A DNA stretch of 64,000 bases from Corynebacterium sp. SCR221107 (GCF_027886475.1 NZ_CP115670.1:2604001-2668000), one strand, 5' to 3'. Positions 36,742 to 45,690 are shown, counted from the first letter of the stretch. The notes: generated from the letters alone by a model not told the origin. A program made the numbers and translations.

Positions 36742-37671
36742 TCATTCGTTCTCCTGACGAGCCCGCTTACTCAACTGCGCGGCGGCGGCTGACATCGCTG
36801 CCTCGCTCTTCGGACGCTGGAGTTTGTAAATGAAATCTGGGACTGCGGGCGTATCACGACGAAGCTCGAACAGCGCTTCCTGCCAGATACGCAAGTTCTC
36901 GCCGGTGATCCCCTCGTCCTTGTTTTCGATCTTGCTTTCGATTTCTCGGTAAAGCGCCTTACGATCGCTGGCTGAGCGCACGATACCAACAATGTAATCG
37001 GTCACATCGAGGAAGGCGGGAAGCAGTGGGAGAACGACCCCGAGCAGAAATATCGCGAGCGACAGACCGGCAACGATACAAATTATGATGAGCACCACTA
37101 CCCAAAGCGCAGCAACCGCCGACCAGATGACCCCCGTGATCCTCAGGAGGCGGTAGCTGTAGGCAGCGTTCGAGCGTTGCGCGATCGCAACCGCCACTTC
37201 ACCCGGATCATCTTCGTTCAAGACGTACCAGCCGAGCATCTTCTCCCGCTTGGCCACGGCGACAAACTCACTGTCAGGCCCAGCTACCAGAGAAATGTCC
37301 TCGAGGGGAGGCAGCTTTGGACGAGGAACGCCCGCGGGCATGTCGTAGACGTAGAGATCGAACTGCTCCTGCACGGCAGCGGCTTGCTGTGTGTTCTCCG
37401 TCTGAAGGTGCATCAGCAGAGTGCGTCCGAGGAAGAGCCAGGCTCCCGCGATACTCCCCATCACGACACTGCTCTGGGGCCAGATCACCGCAACTATGGG
37501 CGCGGCGAGGCCGATAATGAGCATCCCGAACCAACGAAACGCGACCCACCGCTTTGCGCGTGAGTACAGGCGTTTCTGGGCGATCAGAAGGCGCAATGCA
37601 TCGAGTTCGTCCTGACGCTTCAGGAGGGTTGCTCCAGTTGCGGGTGGGGTGTAATTGCCGGTAGCTTTCAT
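36742..37671 (-). CDS. CBASS effector, S-4TM family pore-forming protein
   Basis: The 309-residue protein matches the S-4TM putative effector family: ALRLLIAQKRLYSRAKRW near residue 25-42, a first pair of membrane spans, QEQFDLYVYDMPAG, then a second pair (LWVVVLIIICIVAGLSLAIF). A cytoplasmic helical domain follows (KALYREIESKIENKDEGI). In CBASS such proteins are opened by the cyclic nucleotide from the adjacent synthase and disrupt the membrane. It starts nine bases after the CD-NTase stop. Confidence 0.85.
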   Translation of the reverse strand: MKATGNYTPPATGATLLKRQDELDALRLLIAQKRLYSRAKRWVAFRWFGMLIIGLAAPIVAVIWPQSSVVMGSIAGAWLFLGRTLLMHLQTENTQQAAAVQEQFDLYVYDMPAGVPRPKLPPLEDISLVAGPDSEFVAVAKREKMLGWYVLNEDDPGEVAVAIAQRSNAAYSYRLLRITGVIWSAVAALWVVVLIIICIVAGLSLAIFLLGVVLPLLPAFLDVTDYIVGIVRSASDRKALYREIESKIENKDEGITGENLRIWQEALFELRRDTPAVPDFIYKLQRPKSEAAMSAAAAQLSKRARQENE

Positions 37672-37680
37672 GGTCGGCCG

Positions 37681-38505
37681 TTACCTGTTGAAGAGCAGCT
37701 TCAACTGCTCTATTGCCTGGGCATGCTTTCCGTCGAGCTCAAACTCGCGGGCCTTATAGGCGCGGGCAACGGCTGTGCCAAGCTTGGAGAGCGCCTTTGT
37801 TCGATTTGCCTCCGACGAGCATGCCCCGAATCGCGAACCCAGACCGGTCGGGTCGTTCATCGCCGCCAGGTTCGCGTCATGCATCTTGTCGAGGGCACCA
37901 TAGAGATCCCAGAATGACAAGTACGTTGTTTCATCCTCGAGATAGTGGGCGGCCCGCATCTCGAGGTAGCAGGAAGAGATCGGGACGTTGCGAAGGTACT
38001 TCCAGATCTTCAGCTGACGAGCGAGCTTCTTCGCTCCACCGTTGTGTTTTCTGTTGATCGTGTTGACGTATTCGTTGTGCTCTTCTGGATGGCTCTTCAT
38101 CCAACCACCGGCGGGGTTCGGGATCCAATAACCGCTGTCGCTGATATATCCGGGCACAACCTCAACTACTCCATCGGAGAAGTAGCAGACGACGGCAGGT
38201 TGGCGGATGACGATGCTGGTCCTCTGAAAACGCTCTTGGAGTTCTTTTTTTACCTTAGCCAGCGTTGTCCACGGTGATGTGGGTTTGTCCCCCTTGAGGG
38301 ATACAAGATAGTCGGCGTCGCTGTACTGCCAGATACCCGTGCCGTGCCGCAACGAACCGATCTCGAACATACGGTAGATGCCGATGGTGTCATCCAAGCG
38401 TGCCTCGATCGAGGCACGGTGGCTCTTAGCTGCATTGAACTGCGTGGAGGTGGGTGTGTAGAGACGCGTGAGGTCGTTCAGCCAGGATCGGGCAGTCTCA
38501 CTCAT
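37681..38505 (-). CDS. CBASS CD-NTase (SMODS cyclic oligonucleotide synthase)
   Basis: The nucleotidyltransferase core shows EIGSLRHGTGIWQYSDADYL, containing the GS motif and the two metal-binding aspartates of SDAD. A later VVEVVPGY takes the place of the third acidic residue with Glu. A C-terminal helical domain follows (LEMRAAHYLEDETTYLSF). The protein would make a cyclic oligonucleotide on phage infection and activate the S-4TM effector next to it; no Cap2/Cap3 or HORMA genes adjoin, so it resembles type I CBASS. ATG 38505 follows GGAGG with an eight-base spacing; TTG 38520 is an alternative. Confidence 0.87.
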   Translation of the reverse strand: MSETARSWLNDLTRLYTPTSTQFNAAKSHRASIEARLDDTIGIYRMFEIGSLRHGTGIWQYSDADYLVSLKGDKPTSPWTTLAKVKKELQERFQRTSIVIRQPAVVCYFSDGVVEVVPGYISDSGYWIPNPAGGWMKSHPEEHNEYVNTINRKHNGGAKKLARQLKIWKYLRNVPISSCYLEMRAAHYLEDETTYLSFWDLYGALDKMHDANLAAMNDPTGLGSRFGACSSEANRTKALSKLGTAVARAYKAREFELDGKHAQAIEQLKLLFNR

Positions 38506-38574
38506 TGCCGAGGCCTCCAAACGACATTGCTGCTGAATGTGTGCTGATCATATCCACCACGCTCTCGGAACCAC

Positions 38575-38793
38575 TCACGCGTAGTCCTCAACGCTGATGG
38601 TGTGGAAGAAAAATGTAACGGCACTGCTCCATCCTACTAATCCTGGTTGGTCCTGCTGCGAGCTCACGGTTTGGGTCAAACCAAGGGAACTGACGCCTAC
38701 CGTGCACTGCAAGCCACCCAGCGGGGAGTTAACAGAGATTTCTATTTGCATTAGCGCCGTCCCTGGCCATAACCCCATATCGATCCTATCCAT
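38575..38793 (-). CDS. Small hypothetical protein upstream of the CBASS operon
   Basis: This 72-codon frame has an excellent AGGAGGTG ribosome site (38798-38805) before its ATG and lies 69 bases before the CD-NTase on the same strand. The protein (LMQIEISVNSPLGGLQCTVG, AVTFFFHTISVEDYA) looks beta-rich and soluble. I know no homologue. It may be a third component or leader of the CBASS operon. Confidence 0.45.
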   Translation of the reverse strand: MDRIDMGLWPGTALMQIEISVNSPLGGLQCTVGVSSLGLTQTVSSQQDQPGLVGWSSAVTFFFHTISVEDYA

Positions 38794-38831
38794 CCTTCAC
38801 CTCCTGATGAGTAGGAATTTTGGCTTTGAAA

Positions 38832-38863
38832 ATGAATCGATAGGGCATGCCCTATCGATTCAT
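38832..38863. terminator. Perfect 32-bp palindrome between merA and the CBASS operon
   Basis: Each half reads ATGAATCGATAGGGCA and its exact complement. On the minus strand it is followed by TTTC, so it can end merA transcription. The core TAGGGCATGCCCTA resembles the TAGGGTATACCC cores of the res-like sites at 28.7 and 43.7 kb, so a recombination role is also possible. Confidence 0.55.
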
Positions 38864-38959
38864 CTTTATCTCAAAACCGACAGGAGCCACCAAGGGGGAG
38901 GGGCGCTCATCGTCTGAACCTCTTCAGGATGAGATCTCCCCGATTGCCTGCGTTGCCGT

Positions 38960-40381
38960 TCATGCGCAGCACGACAGCAGCGACGGGTCGGTGGTGAAGG
39001 CCTTCGCGGCGATCCGGATGCCCTCGGCCATGGTCAGGTAGGGGGCCCAGGCGTCGGCGACCTCGGCGACGGTCCTGCCGAGCACGTGGACGCCTGCGGC
39101 GGCGAGCTCCCCGGCGTCCTTGGCGACGGCGGTCAGGCCGAGGATCTCGTTCGTCTCGGCGTTCACGACGATCTTGATGAACCCGCGGGTGTCGCGGTTC
39201 ACCAAGGCGCGGGGCACGTGGTGCAGGGGCAGGACGCGGCAGTCGCAGCGGATCCCCGCGGCGAGGACGTCCTTCTCGGTCATCCCGACCGCGCCGATCG
39301 CGGGCCCGGTGAACGTCACCCGCGGCAGGCGGGCGTAGTCGACGGACCGGTCGGCGTCGGCGAACGCGTTCTCGGCGACGAGGGTGCCGTGGTGGGCGGC
39401 GACGTAGACGAACTCGGGGTGCCCGGTCACGTCGCCCGCGGCCCAGATCCGCGGGTTCGAGGACTGCAGCCGGTCGGAGACGACCACCTCGCCGGAGTCT
39501 CCGGTCTTCACCCCGACCGCATCGAGGTTCAGGCCATCGGTGACGGGACGGCGTCCGAGGGCGACCAGGACCTGGTCGGCGCGGAACTCCTGCGAGCCGC
39601 CGGACACGGCGGCGGTCACGACGGCCTCGCCTCCCGTGCCGCGGGAGACCCGGGTGGGCACTGCGCGGCTGACGACGCGGATGCCCTCGTCGGCGAACAC
39701 CTCCTGGAGCGCCTTCGACACCTCCGGCTCCTCCTTCGAGGCGAGCCGGGACCGCACGAGCAGCGTGACCTGCGAGCCGAGGCGGGCGAACAGCTGCGCC
39801 TGCTCCAGGGCGACGTAGCCGCCGCCGAGCACCAGCAGCGACTCGGGGACCTCCGTCAGCTCCATCGCCGTGGTCGAGGTCAGGTATCCGGTCTCCTCCA
39901 GGCCGTCGATCGGCGGTGCCCACGGGCGAGAACCAGTCGCGACCAGGTAGTGGTGGGCCTCGATGGTCTCGACGCTTCTGTCGGCTCCGGCAACATCGAG
40001 AACCGGCGCATCAGGGGTGCCCACGAACGAGGCGTCGCCGCGGAGGACCTGCCAGCCGTAGGAGTCGGCGACGTCGGCGTACTTCTCGCCGCGCAGCGAC
40101 TCCACCAACGCTTGCTTCCCAGCGATCAGCGCGGGCATGTCGACGGGATCCGCCGTCGTCGCGATCCCGGGGAACCGGGTTGCGGCGTCGACGGCGACGT
40201 GCCGCGCGCCGGCCGCGGCGATGAGCGCCTTCGACGGGACGCAGCCCGTGTTCACGCAGGTGCCGCCGAGCGTCCCGCGCTCGATCATCACCACCGACTT
40301 TCCGAGCGTGCTGGCGCGGATCGCAGCGGCGAACGCGCCGCCTCCCGATCCGATGATGGCGAGATCGTACTTCGTAGGCAT
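38960..40381 (-). CDS. merA: Mercuric reductase MerA (without N-terminal HMA domain)
   Basis: MerA reduces Hg2+ to Hg0 with NADPH. The redox motif GGTCVNTGCVPSKAL lies near residue 40, the FAD motif IIGSGGGAFAAAIRAS at the N-terminus, and the vicinal C-terminal cysteines (SCCA) that accept Hg2+ are present, which distinguishes it from other flavin disulfide reductases. The N-terminal metal-binding domain of long MerA is absent. AGGAG lies six bases before ATG 40381; the frame reaches 40396 but that is less likely. GC content is higher than in its accessory surroundings. Confidence 0.93.
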   Translation of the reverse strand: MPTKYDLAIIGSGGGAFAAAIRASTLGKSVVMIERGTLGGTCVNTGCVPSKALIAAAGARHVAVDAATRFPGIATTADPVDMPALIAGKQALVESLRGEKYADVADSYGWQVLRGDASFVGTPDAPVLDVAGADRSVETIEAHHYLVATGSRPWAPPIDGLEETGYLTSTTAMELTEVPESLLVLGGGYVALEQAQLFARLGSQVTLLVRSRLASKEEPEVSKALQEVFADEGIRVVSRAVPTRVSRGTGGEAVVTAAVSGGSQEFRADQVLVALGRRPVTDGLNLDAVGVKTGDSGEVVVSDRLQSSNPRIWAAGDVTGHPEFVYVAAHHGTLVAENAFADADRSVDYARLPRVTFTGPAIGAVGMTEKDVLAAGIRCDCRVLPLHHVPRALVNRDTRGFIKIVVNAETNEILGLTAVAKDAGELAAAGVHVLGRTVAEVADAWAPYLTMAEGIRIAAKAFTTDPSLLSCCA

Positions 40382-40423
40382 CGCTGCTCCTGTCAACTCT
40401 TGGCTTTCTGCTCTGTCTCAGCC

Positions 40424-40455
40424 ATACTGGACCTTCCAGTACAGGGGAAGGTCAA
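40424..40455. promoter_or_regulatory. MerR operator and merA promoter
   Basis: A dyad ACCTTCC-N8-GGAAGGT (40431-40452) lies between -35 GGTCAA (minus: TTGACC, 40450-40455) and -10 CAGTAT (40424-40429) with a 20-base spacer. Such an overlong spacer with a central dyad is the hallmark of MerR-activated promoters. Confidence 0.8.
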
Positions 40456-40479
40456 GCGCGGCCACGGAGGGAGACAGCA

Positions 40480-40869
40480 ATGCGGATCGGAGAACTCGCC
40501 GAGAGGGCGGGCACTACCGCGAAGACCCTTCGCTTCTACGAGGAACAGGGCCTTCTGCCCCCGACCGAGCGCACGCCGTCCGGATACCGCGACTACGCGC
40601 CCGAGACGGTCGCTCGGATCGACTTCGTCCACCGCGGCCAGGCCGCGGGCCTCACCCTCGCCCGGATCCGCCAGATCCTCGACATCCGCGACGGCGGCCA
40701 TGTGCCCTGCGAGCACGTGCGCGACCTGCTTGACGTGCGCCTCGCTGAGATCGAGCAGCAGATCGCGCAGCTCTCCGTGCTGCGCGACACTATCGCGGAC
40801 CTCAGACAGGACGCCGCGCACCCGGACCCTGAAACGTGCAGCACCGATCAAGTGTGTAGGTACTTGTAA
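40480..40869 (+). CDS. merR: MerR-family mercury-responsive regulator
   Basis: The 129-residue protein has the MerR helix-turn-helix (MRIGELAERAGTTAKTLRFY) and a dimerisation helix. Cys77, Cys120 and Cys126 occupy the positions that bind Hg2+ in MerR. It is divergent from merA across the dyad operator. GGAGGG lies upstream of the ATG. Confidence 0.88.
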   Translation: MRIGELAERAGTTAKTLRFYEEQGLLPPTERTPSGYRDYAPETVARIDFVHRGQAAGLTLARIRQILDIRDGGHVPCEHVRDLLDVRLAEIEQQIAQLSVLRDTIADLRQDAAHPDPETCSTDQVCRYL

Positions 40870-40973
40870 TCCGATTGGGCACACCTCCTTAGCAACCACG
40901 CTATGCGAGAGTTGCAGCTCGACGAGAGCAAAGATGGCAGGATTGATCACCAGGATCGATCTTTAAATAAGGA

Positions 40974-41381
40974 CTATTTCTTACCTGGAAGTAACATTTT
41001 GGCCGTTGAGGATAATACCTTTGGTGCATTTTGAGCCAAAAAATTCTTGGCCTCTGGATTAATAGTTGCCACCACAGCACTCGCAACCAAAACTGAGCCT
41101 ATAATAAATGCTTCTTTATTTATCTGCAGTGATTGCAGATTAAATCTTTTGTTGTTGACGTCATGCTCCATAAGCTTGTCGTCAAGGCGTTCTAGCCGAT
41201 CGAAAGCATCTCGGCGACTTTCTTCTGATGAATTAGGGTCGCTAATAACTTGCGTAAGTATGCTTTTCGTCTTATCAAAACTGTCATAAAGCCTATCTGA
41301 GCTGTATTTATTGCTAGATAGGGCCTGTTGGAAAGAATCGGCCATTGCTTGAGACACTTTCACCATAGTGTTATGAGACAC
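40974..41381 (-). CDS. Hypothetical protein with C-terminal membrane segment
   Basis: The 135-residue protein is unknown to me. It has an N-terminal helical part (DSFDKTKSILTQVISD, DAFDRLERLDDKLMEH) and one hydrophobic span near residues 93-108 (FIIGSVLVASAVVATI). GTG 41381 and ATG 41366 are both possible starts. It is AT-rich, unlike the mer genes beside it. Confidence 0.55.
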   Translation of the reverse strand: MSHNTMVKVSQAMADSFQQALSSNKYSSDRLYDSFDKTKSILTQVISDPNSSEESRRDAFDRLERLDDKLMEHDVNNKRFNLQSLQINKEAFIIGSVLVASAVVATINPEAKNFLAQNAPKVLSSTAKMLLPGKK

Positions 41382-41632
41382 GCCCTAAGCCACCGTGGCC
41401 TCCGCTGCAATCATCAGGGGATCATCAGGGGATGACGGTGAGTATTCCACCTACCAACAACCGCAGTGAGGGCCTCCAGTGTCCAGGACGCGAGATGTTT
41501 TCCTGACCGCGTGTGGGAAGGCTGGTTTTATGAAGTCGTCGGCATTTTTCGCTTGGATGACCTGGGGGTGGCACTTCTTTCCGGTACTGGCAGGCCCTCC
41601 TTTCCGGGTGGGCGCTGATCTAGCGTGGAGAC

Positions 41633-42580
41633 ATGAATCTGCACAGCGATGCCCGGGAGTTTCTCAAGTCCCGCCGGGACCGCGTCACCCCGCAGGCCGC
41701 CGGCCTCCCGTCCTACGGTAGGAACCGTCGCGTACCCGGTCTGCGGCGTGAGGAAGTCGCCCTGCTGGCCGGTGTCAGCGTGGACTATTACACCCGCCTG
41801 GAGCGGGGAAACCTCTCCGGGGTCTCCGAGGAGGTACTCGCGGCGGTGGCGGGCGCCCTCCAGCTCGACGAGGCGGAACGCTCCCACCTGTTCGACCTGG
41901 CCAAGGCCACCAACTCCCAGAGCCTGCGGCGCAGGAACACCCGCGAGGCTACCCGCGCCCAGGAGAAGGTCCGCCCGGAGGTTCAGCGGATCCTCGATGC
42001 GATGGCCGATACGCCGGCGTTCATCCTGACCGGCCGCGGGGACATGCTGACCACCAACCAGCTGGGCAGAGCCCTGTTTGCACCCCTGTACGACAGCCCC
42101 GTCTCCCCGGGCACGAGCGGGCAGGCGGAGACGGTAAACATCGCCCGCTTCACTTTCCTCGATCCGGTGGCCCGCGAGTTTTTTCCCCACTGGGAGCACA
42201 ACGCCGCCGACCTGGCCGCCAGCCTGCGCAGCACGGCCGGGCGCCGCCCTCACGACACGGTCTTCAGCAATCTCATCGGGGAACTGGCCACCCGCAGCCA
42301 GGACTTCGCCCAGCTGTGGGCCGACCATAATGTGCGGCTGCACCGGGTGGGGCGGAAAACCCTGCACCACCCGATCGTCGGGGACCTGGAGCTCGACTTT
42401 GAGACTCTCATCCTGCCGGCGGACCCAGACCAATCCCTGATCGTCTACTCCGCCGCTCCCGGATCCGATGCCGCGCAGAACCTGCGCCTGCTCGCCAGCT
42501 GGACGGTCGCTGGTACTGATAAACCAGGCACTGACAGGGCCTTCCACCCGGCGGACGATGTCCTTAACCTGGAGGAATGA
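41633..42580 (+). CDS. XRE-type HTH regulator with MmyB-like ligand-binding domain
   Basis: The N-terminus has the HTH pattern VPGLRREEVALLAGVSVDYY and TRLERGNLSGVSEEVLAAVA. The C-terminal part (about 110-290) has MmyB-like features LTGRGDMLTTNQLGRALFAP and LHHPIVGDLELDFETLILP. Such regulators often control a neighbouring oxidoreductase, and here the stop codon overlaps the aldo-keto reductase start. Confidence 0.85.
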   Translation: MNLHSDAREFLKSRRDRVTPQAAGLPSYGRNRRVPGLRREEVALLAGVSVDYYTRLERGNLSGVSEEVLAAVAGALQLDEAERSHLFDLAKATNSQSLRRRNTREATRAQEKVRPEVQRILDAMADTPAFILTGRGDMLTTNQLGRALFAPLYDSPVSPGTSGQAETVNIARFTFLDPVAREFFPHWEHNAADLAASLRSTAGRRPHDTVFSNLIGELATRSQDFAQLWADHNVRLHRVGRKTLHHPIVGDLELDFETLILPADPDQSLIVYSAAPGSDAAQNLRLLASWTVAGTDKPGTDRAFHPADDVLNLEE

Positions 42581-43485
42581 CACCTCAGTCAGCACCCTCC
42601 CACCCTGTCCCCACCATCGAACTCAACAACGGCGTGTCCATGCCGGCCTTAGGTTTCGGGGTGTTCCAAACCCCTCCCGCGGACACGGTGACGGCCGTGA
42701 CCACGGCCTTGGGCACCGGTTATCGGCATATCGACACCGCCGCGGCCTATGGCAACGAACGCGAGGTCGGCCAAGCCATCGCCACTTCCGGGTTGTCCCG
42801 TCAGGAGGTGTTCATCGAGACCAAGGTCTGGATCACCGACTACGGCTACGATAAGACCCTGCACGCCTTCGATAAGTCCGCCGGCAAACTCGGCGTAGAC
42901 ACCATCGACCTGTTGATCCTCCACCAGGCGCTGCCGGAGGACTTTGAGGCCACGATCGAGGCCTACCGGGCGTTGGAGAGACTGCAGGCCGACGGGCGGG
43001 TCCGGGCGATTGGGGTTAGCAATTTCATGGTCCCCCACCTCGACCGTCTCATGGACCGGGCCACGGTTGCCCCGGCGGTCAATCAGCTGGAGATCCACCC
43101 CTACTTCCAGCAGCGCGAGGTGCTCGCCCGCAACGCTGAGCTGGGAATTATCAGCCAGGCGTGGTCACCGATCGGGGGCATCACCTTCTACCGGGACAGC
43201 GGACATGGCAGCACCCTGGAGGATCCCACCATTGGTGAGATCGCGGCCGATCATGCCAAGACCCCGGCGCAGGTGATGCTGCGCTGGCACCTGCAGCAGG
43301 GTCGTCAGGTCATCCCGAAGTCGGTTACGCCCTCGCGTATCAGGGAGAACTTCGCGGTCTTCGATTTCGAGCTCTCATCGGATGAACTGGCCAGCATCGA
43401 CGCCTTGGACACCGGTGTCCGCGGGGGTCCCGAGCCGGAGCAAGTCACCCTGGCGTCCTTCGGAATCGAGATCCCGGAAGCCTAA
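42577..43485 (+). CDS. Aldo/keto reductase
   Basis: This 302-residue NADPH-dependent carbonyl reductase has GYRHIDTAAAYGNEREVG (catalytic Asp and Tyr), the catalytic Lys in FIETKVWI, His in LLILHQAL, and the cofactor end QVIPKSVTPSRIRENF. It overlaps the upstream regulator by four bases (ATGA), so it is probably that regulator's target. The physiological substrate is unknown. Confidence 0.9.
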   Translation: MTPQSAPSHPVPTIELNNGVSMPALGFGVFQTPPADTVTAVTTALGTGYRHIDTAAAYGNEREVGQAIATSGLSRQEVFIETKVWITDYGYDKTLHAFDKSAGKLGVDTIDLLILHQALPEDFEATIEAYRALERLQADGRVRAIGVSNFMVPHLDRLMDRATVAPAVNQLEIHPYFQQREVLARNAELGIISQAWSPIGGITFYRDSGHGSTLEDPTIGEIAADHAKTPAQVMLRWHLQQGRQVIPKSVTPSRIRENFAVFDFELSSDELASIDALDTGVRGGPEPEQVTLASFGIEIPEA

Positions 43486-43613
43486 CGAGTACAAACACCG
43501 CCAGTATCTGAACCTCAACAGGGAACCCGGCCATACCTTTAACGTGCGGCCGTGTTCCTTGTTTCTGTGGCGGGTAGGAAACGGGGCACCTTAAACCGAA
43601 CGGGCATGTGGTC

Positions 43614-43632
43614 GTGGAGACAACTTCTGACG
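43614..43632 (-). repeat. Tn402-type end repeat near the second serine recombinase
   Basis: On the minus strand 43632-43614 reads CGTCAGAAGTTGTCTCCAC, matching 16 of 19 positions of the internal repeat at 31437-31419. It suggests a second, degraded element of the same family. Confidence 0.45.
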
Positions 43633-43725
43633 GTGCAAAAGCGGTGCGGAAACGGCAATGATGACGAGCGGACTGTGCAGGCATTACAGGAGTACGTCGG
43701 TCCGAAAAAGAGACGCGACCAGAGC

Positions 43726-43770
43726 AGCCGGAAAAATGCTTCTTTAGGGTATACCCTATTGAAACAACGG
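43726..43770 (+). repeat. res-like site upstream of the second serine recombinase
   Basis: GCCGGAAAAATG is followed by TAGGGTATACCCTA (palindromic core 43747-43756) and AACAACGGG, about 100 bases before the recombinase start, where resolvases have their crossover site. A similar site without a recombinase is at 28680-28723. Confidence 0.55.
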
Positions 43771-43868
43771 GTATTACATCGAACCAACTGTTCCACAGGG
43801 TTCAAGCCTTCATTTTTGATACATTTCTCATTAAAACCATTGACTTAGCGAAACAGAAGGAAAATGTG

Positions 43869-44444
43869 ATGGCCGGACAGATTGTTTCTTACATTCGAGT
43901 GTCGTCTGCCGAGCAGAATGTCGCCCGCCAGCGTGAGACCATCGGGCCAGTCGAGCGCGAGTTCGTCGACGAGCTTTCGGCGCGCAGCCGAGCAACGCGC
44001 CCTGGACTTGAAGCTTGCGTTGCTTATCTGCGTGACGGGGACGTACTCAAGGTGGCCTCGATTGACCGGCTAGCGCGCTCACTAGTTGATCTTCGTGGAT
44101 TGATCGACGAGATCACCGGCAAAGGAGCAGCCGTCGAATTCTTGAGCGAGGGACTGACTTTTTCTCCAGGCGTCTCGGACCCCCGGTCTACCCTGCTGTT
44201 GGGAGTGCTTGGATCCTTCGCTGAATTCGAGCGGACTATAATCCGTGAGCGCCAGGCCGAGGGTATCGCCCTGGCAAAAAAGGCCGGGAAATACAAGGGC
44301 CGACAACGGGTACTCACCCGCGAACAGGCTGACTCAATTCGTGAGCGAGCAAGAGCCGGCGCCAGGCCGACCAAATTAGCAAAGGATTACGGCGTAAGCC
44401 GCAGTACCGTTTACCGTGCACTAGCGAGGGAGGAGAACTCATGA
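43869..44444 (+). CDS. Serine recombinase (resolvase), TniR-like
   Basis: The 191-residue protein starts MAGQIVSYIRVSSAEQNVAR, with the catalytic serine in YIRVSS, then SIDRLARSLVDLRGLIDEI and FAEFERTIIRERQAEGIALA, and ends in a helix-turn-helix (PTKLAKDYGVSRSTVYRAL). AAGGA lies eight bases before ATG 43869. Its stop overlaps the following small membrane gene. It is distinct from the recombinase at 30155, sharing only family motifs. Confidence 0.88.
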   Translation: MAGQIVSYIRVSSAEQNVARQRETIGPVEREFVDELSARSRATRPGLEACVAYLRDGDVLKVASIDRLARSLVDLRGLIDEITGKGAAVEFLSEGLTFSPGVSDPRSTLLLGVLGSFAEFERTIIRERQAEGIALAKKAGKYKGRQRVLTREQADSIRERARAGARPTKLAKDYGVSRSTVYRALAREENS

Positions 44445-44734
44445 CTTTCTTGAATATCCTGGGATACCTATTCTGGCTGGGTGCAGCGGGCATCCTCATT
44501 ACCAAGGTGCGCGAGACCGGCATCATCGCCGGTCTTGTCCGCAGCGTTCTCCCGATTGTTGGTTTGGCAATTTCGCTAGTGGCCATTGGCGCTCTCGGCG
44601 GAGTGCTCGCTGGCACAGCTAGCCAATTCGTGGAAGAGCAGGAAGCCCCACCGACCTCAGCGAGGCTGGTGGACTCACCAGGCGAAGGACTAAGTCAGAT
44701 GCTCTCGGATGCAAACACCGCTGAGGGTCACTGA
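44441..44734 (+). CDS. Small membrane protein coupled to the recombinase
   Basis: The 97-residue protein has two membrane spans (FLNILGYLFWLGAAGILIT and VRSVLPIVGLAISLVAIGAL) and an acidic tail. Its ATG overlaps the recombinase stop (ATGA). Function unknown. Confidence 0.6.
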   Translation: MTFLNILGYLFWLGAAGILITKVRETGIIAGLVRSVLPIVGLAISLVAIGALGGVLAGTASQFVEEQEAPPTSARLVDSPGEGLSQMLSDANTAEGH

Positions 44735-44775
44735 ACCCCAGGAAAATGAATGTGGATATGACATTCGTGGGGTTC
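44733..44775 (+). terminator. Hairpin after the recombinase operon
   Basis: GAACCCCA (44733-44740) pairs with TGGGGTTC (44768-44775), with an inner GAATGT/ACATTC stem. It may serve both strands, since the restriction-modification remnant ends on the other side. Confidence 0.5.
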
Positions 44776-44789
44776 CTGCCACCATTTCC

Positions 44790-45690
44790 TTATGTTCTCC
44801 GAGTCATACGAGCATAGTTGGCAAATAGAATATCCTGACGTTGCCGATCCGATGTGAGTTTTCGCGGCGATCCCATTGCTCTATCAACTTCTCGGTCAAG
44901 TCCGTCATGAGCCTTAATCAATTCCGGATCCATAGCAAACGGGTTGTACTGATCGGCAAGCGAACGCTCAGGGTGAAGCTCACGCGCGGCCAAGACTTTC
45001 TTCCCCGCCTCAATAATACGGTGCCGGATCTCCTCCTCTAGTTCCGGCACCGGGAACGTGTACCAGGTCAACGTCGATGCAAAACGCAGATCTGATTTCA
45101 AGCGACCGCCGATAGTTTTCTGCCAAGTGATAAACATCGATGATGAAATAAGTGCAAACTGCAACCCATCTGGGTCGGGAGTCTGAAACGCAAGATTGCT
45201 TGTAATAACGTATTCCGCAAACGTGCGGCAGTGAAATAGCGACGGATCCCACTGACCACGCTGGAGATGCAAAGGTAATCGGTATCCATTTTTGCCCGTT
45301 GTCGAAATAATGTTGGGTACTGGGCAAATTCACGAGTACTCGCCGCCTTAGAATTAGCGCGGAAATCTCGAACAGCTTGCACTCGCTTTTTCAGAATTCG
45401 AGACTTCGTAATATCCGCCGGGTTAGCTCCTTCCAGCCATAGACACCACCGTTTTTCACCATGAAGCAGCTCATGCGCACCGACATAAGGGTGAACATAT
45501 CTAGCGGTAATAGGGTCAGCCATAACGGCGTCATACTCGTCGGGTTCCACAATCAAGTTCCCTCCGTCGGTAGGCTTAGATCCGTAGGCAGTTTTCTCAA
45601 TGACCGGCGAGATCGGCTTGGACGCTTTTTCGACGAGAATGTTCGGTCCGTCGACGAGGTAGGCGTTAATCGCTCTGTCTACAGGGATCG
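44790..45690 (-). pseudogene. C-terminal remnant of an MmeI-like (type IIG/IIL) restriction-modification enzyme
   Basis: The remaining 300 codons cover the target-recognition and C-terminal parts: INAYLVDGPNILVEKASKPI, YGSKPTDGGNLIVEP, YVHPYVGAHELLHGEKRWCL, then after a one-base frameshift near 45225 EYVITSNLAFQTPDPDG, GGRLKSDLRFASTLTWYTF and a natural end. These match MmeI-type fusion methyltransferase-nucleases. The nuclease and methyltransferase domains are absent; the 5' side runs directly into the truncated surface protein, so a deletion joined the two. Confidence 0.75.

Noticed and set aside
38597..38917. 106-codon plus-strand frame between CBASS and merA
   Set aside because: It has no ribosome site and overlaps the minus-strand small frame with a strong one as well as the palindrome.
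39086..40966. 626-codon plus-strand frame across merA
   Set aside because: Antisense shadow of merA; its end also runs through merR in a wrong frame.
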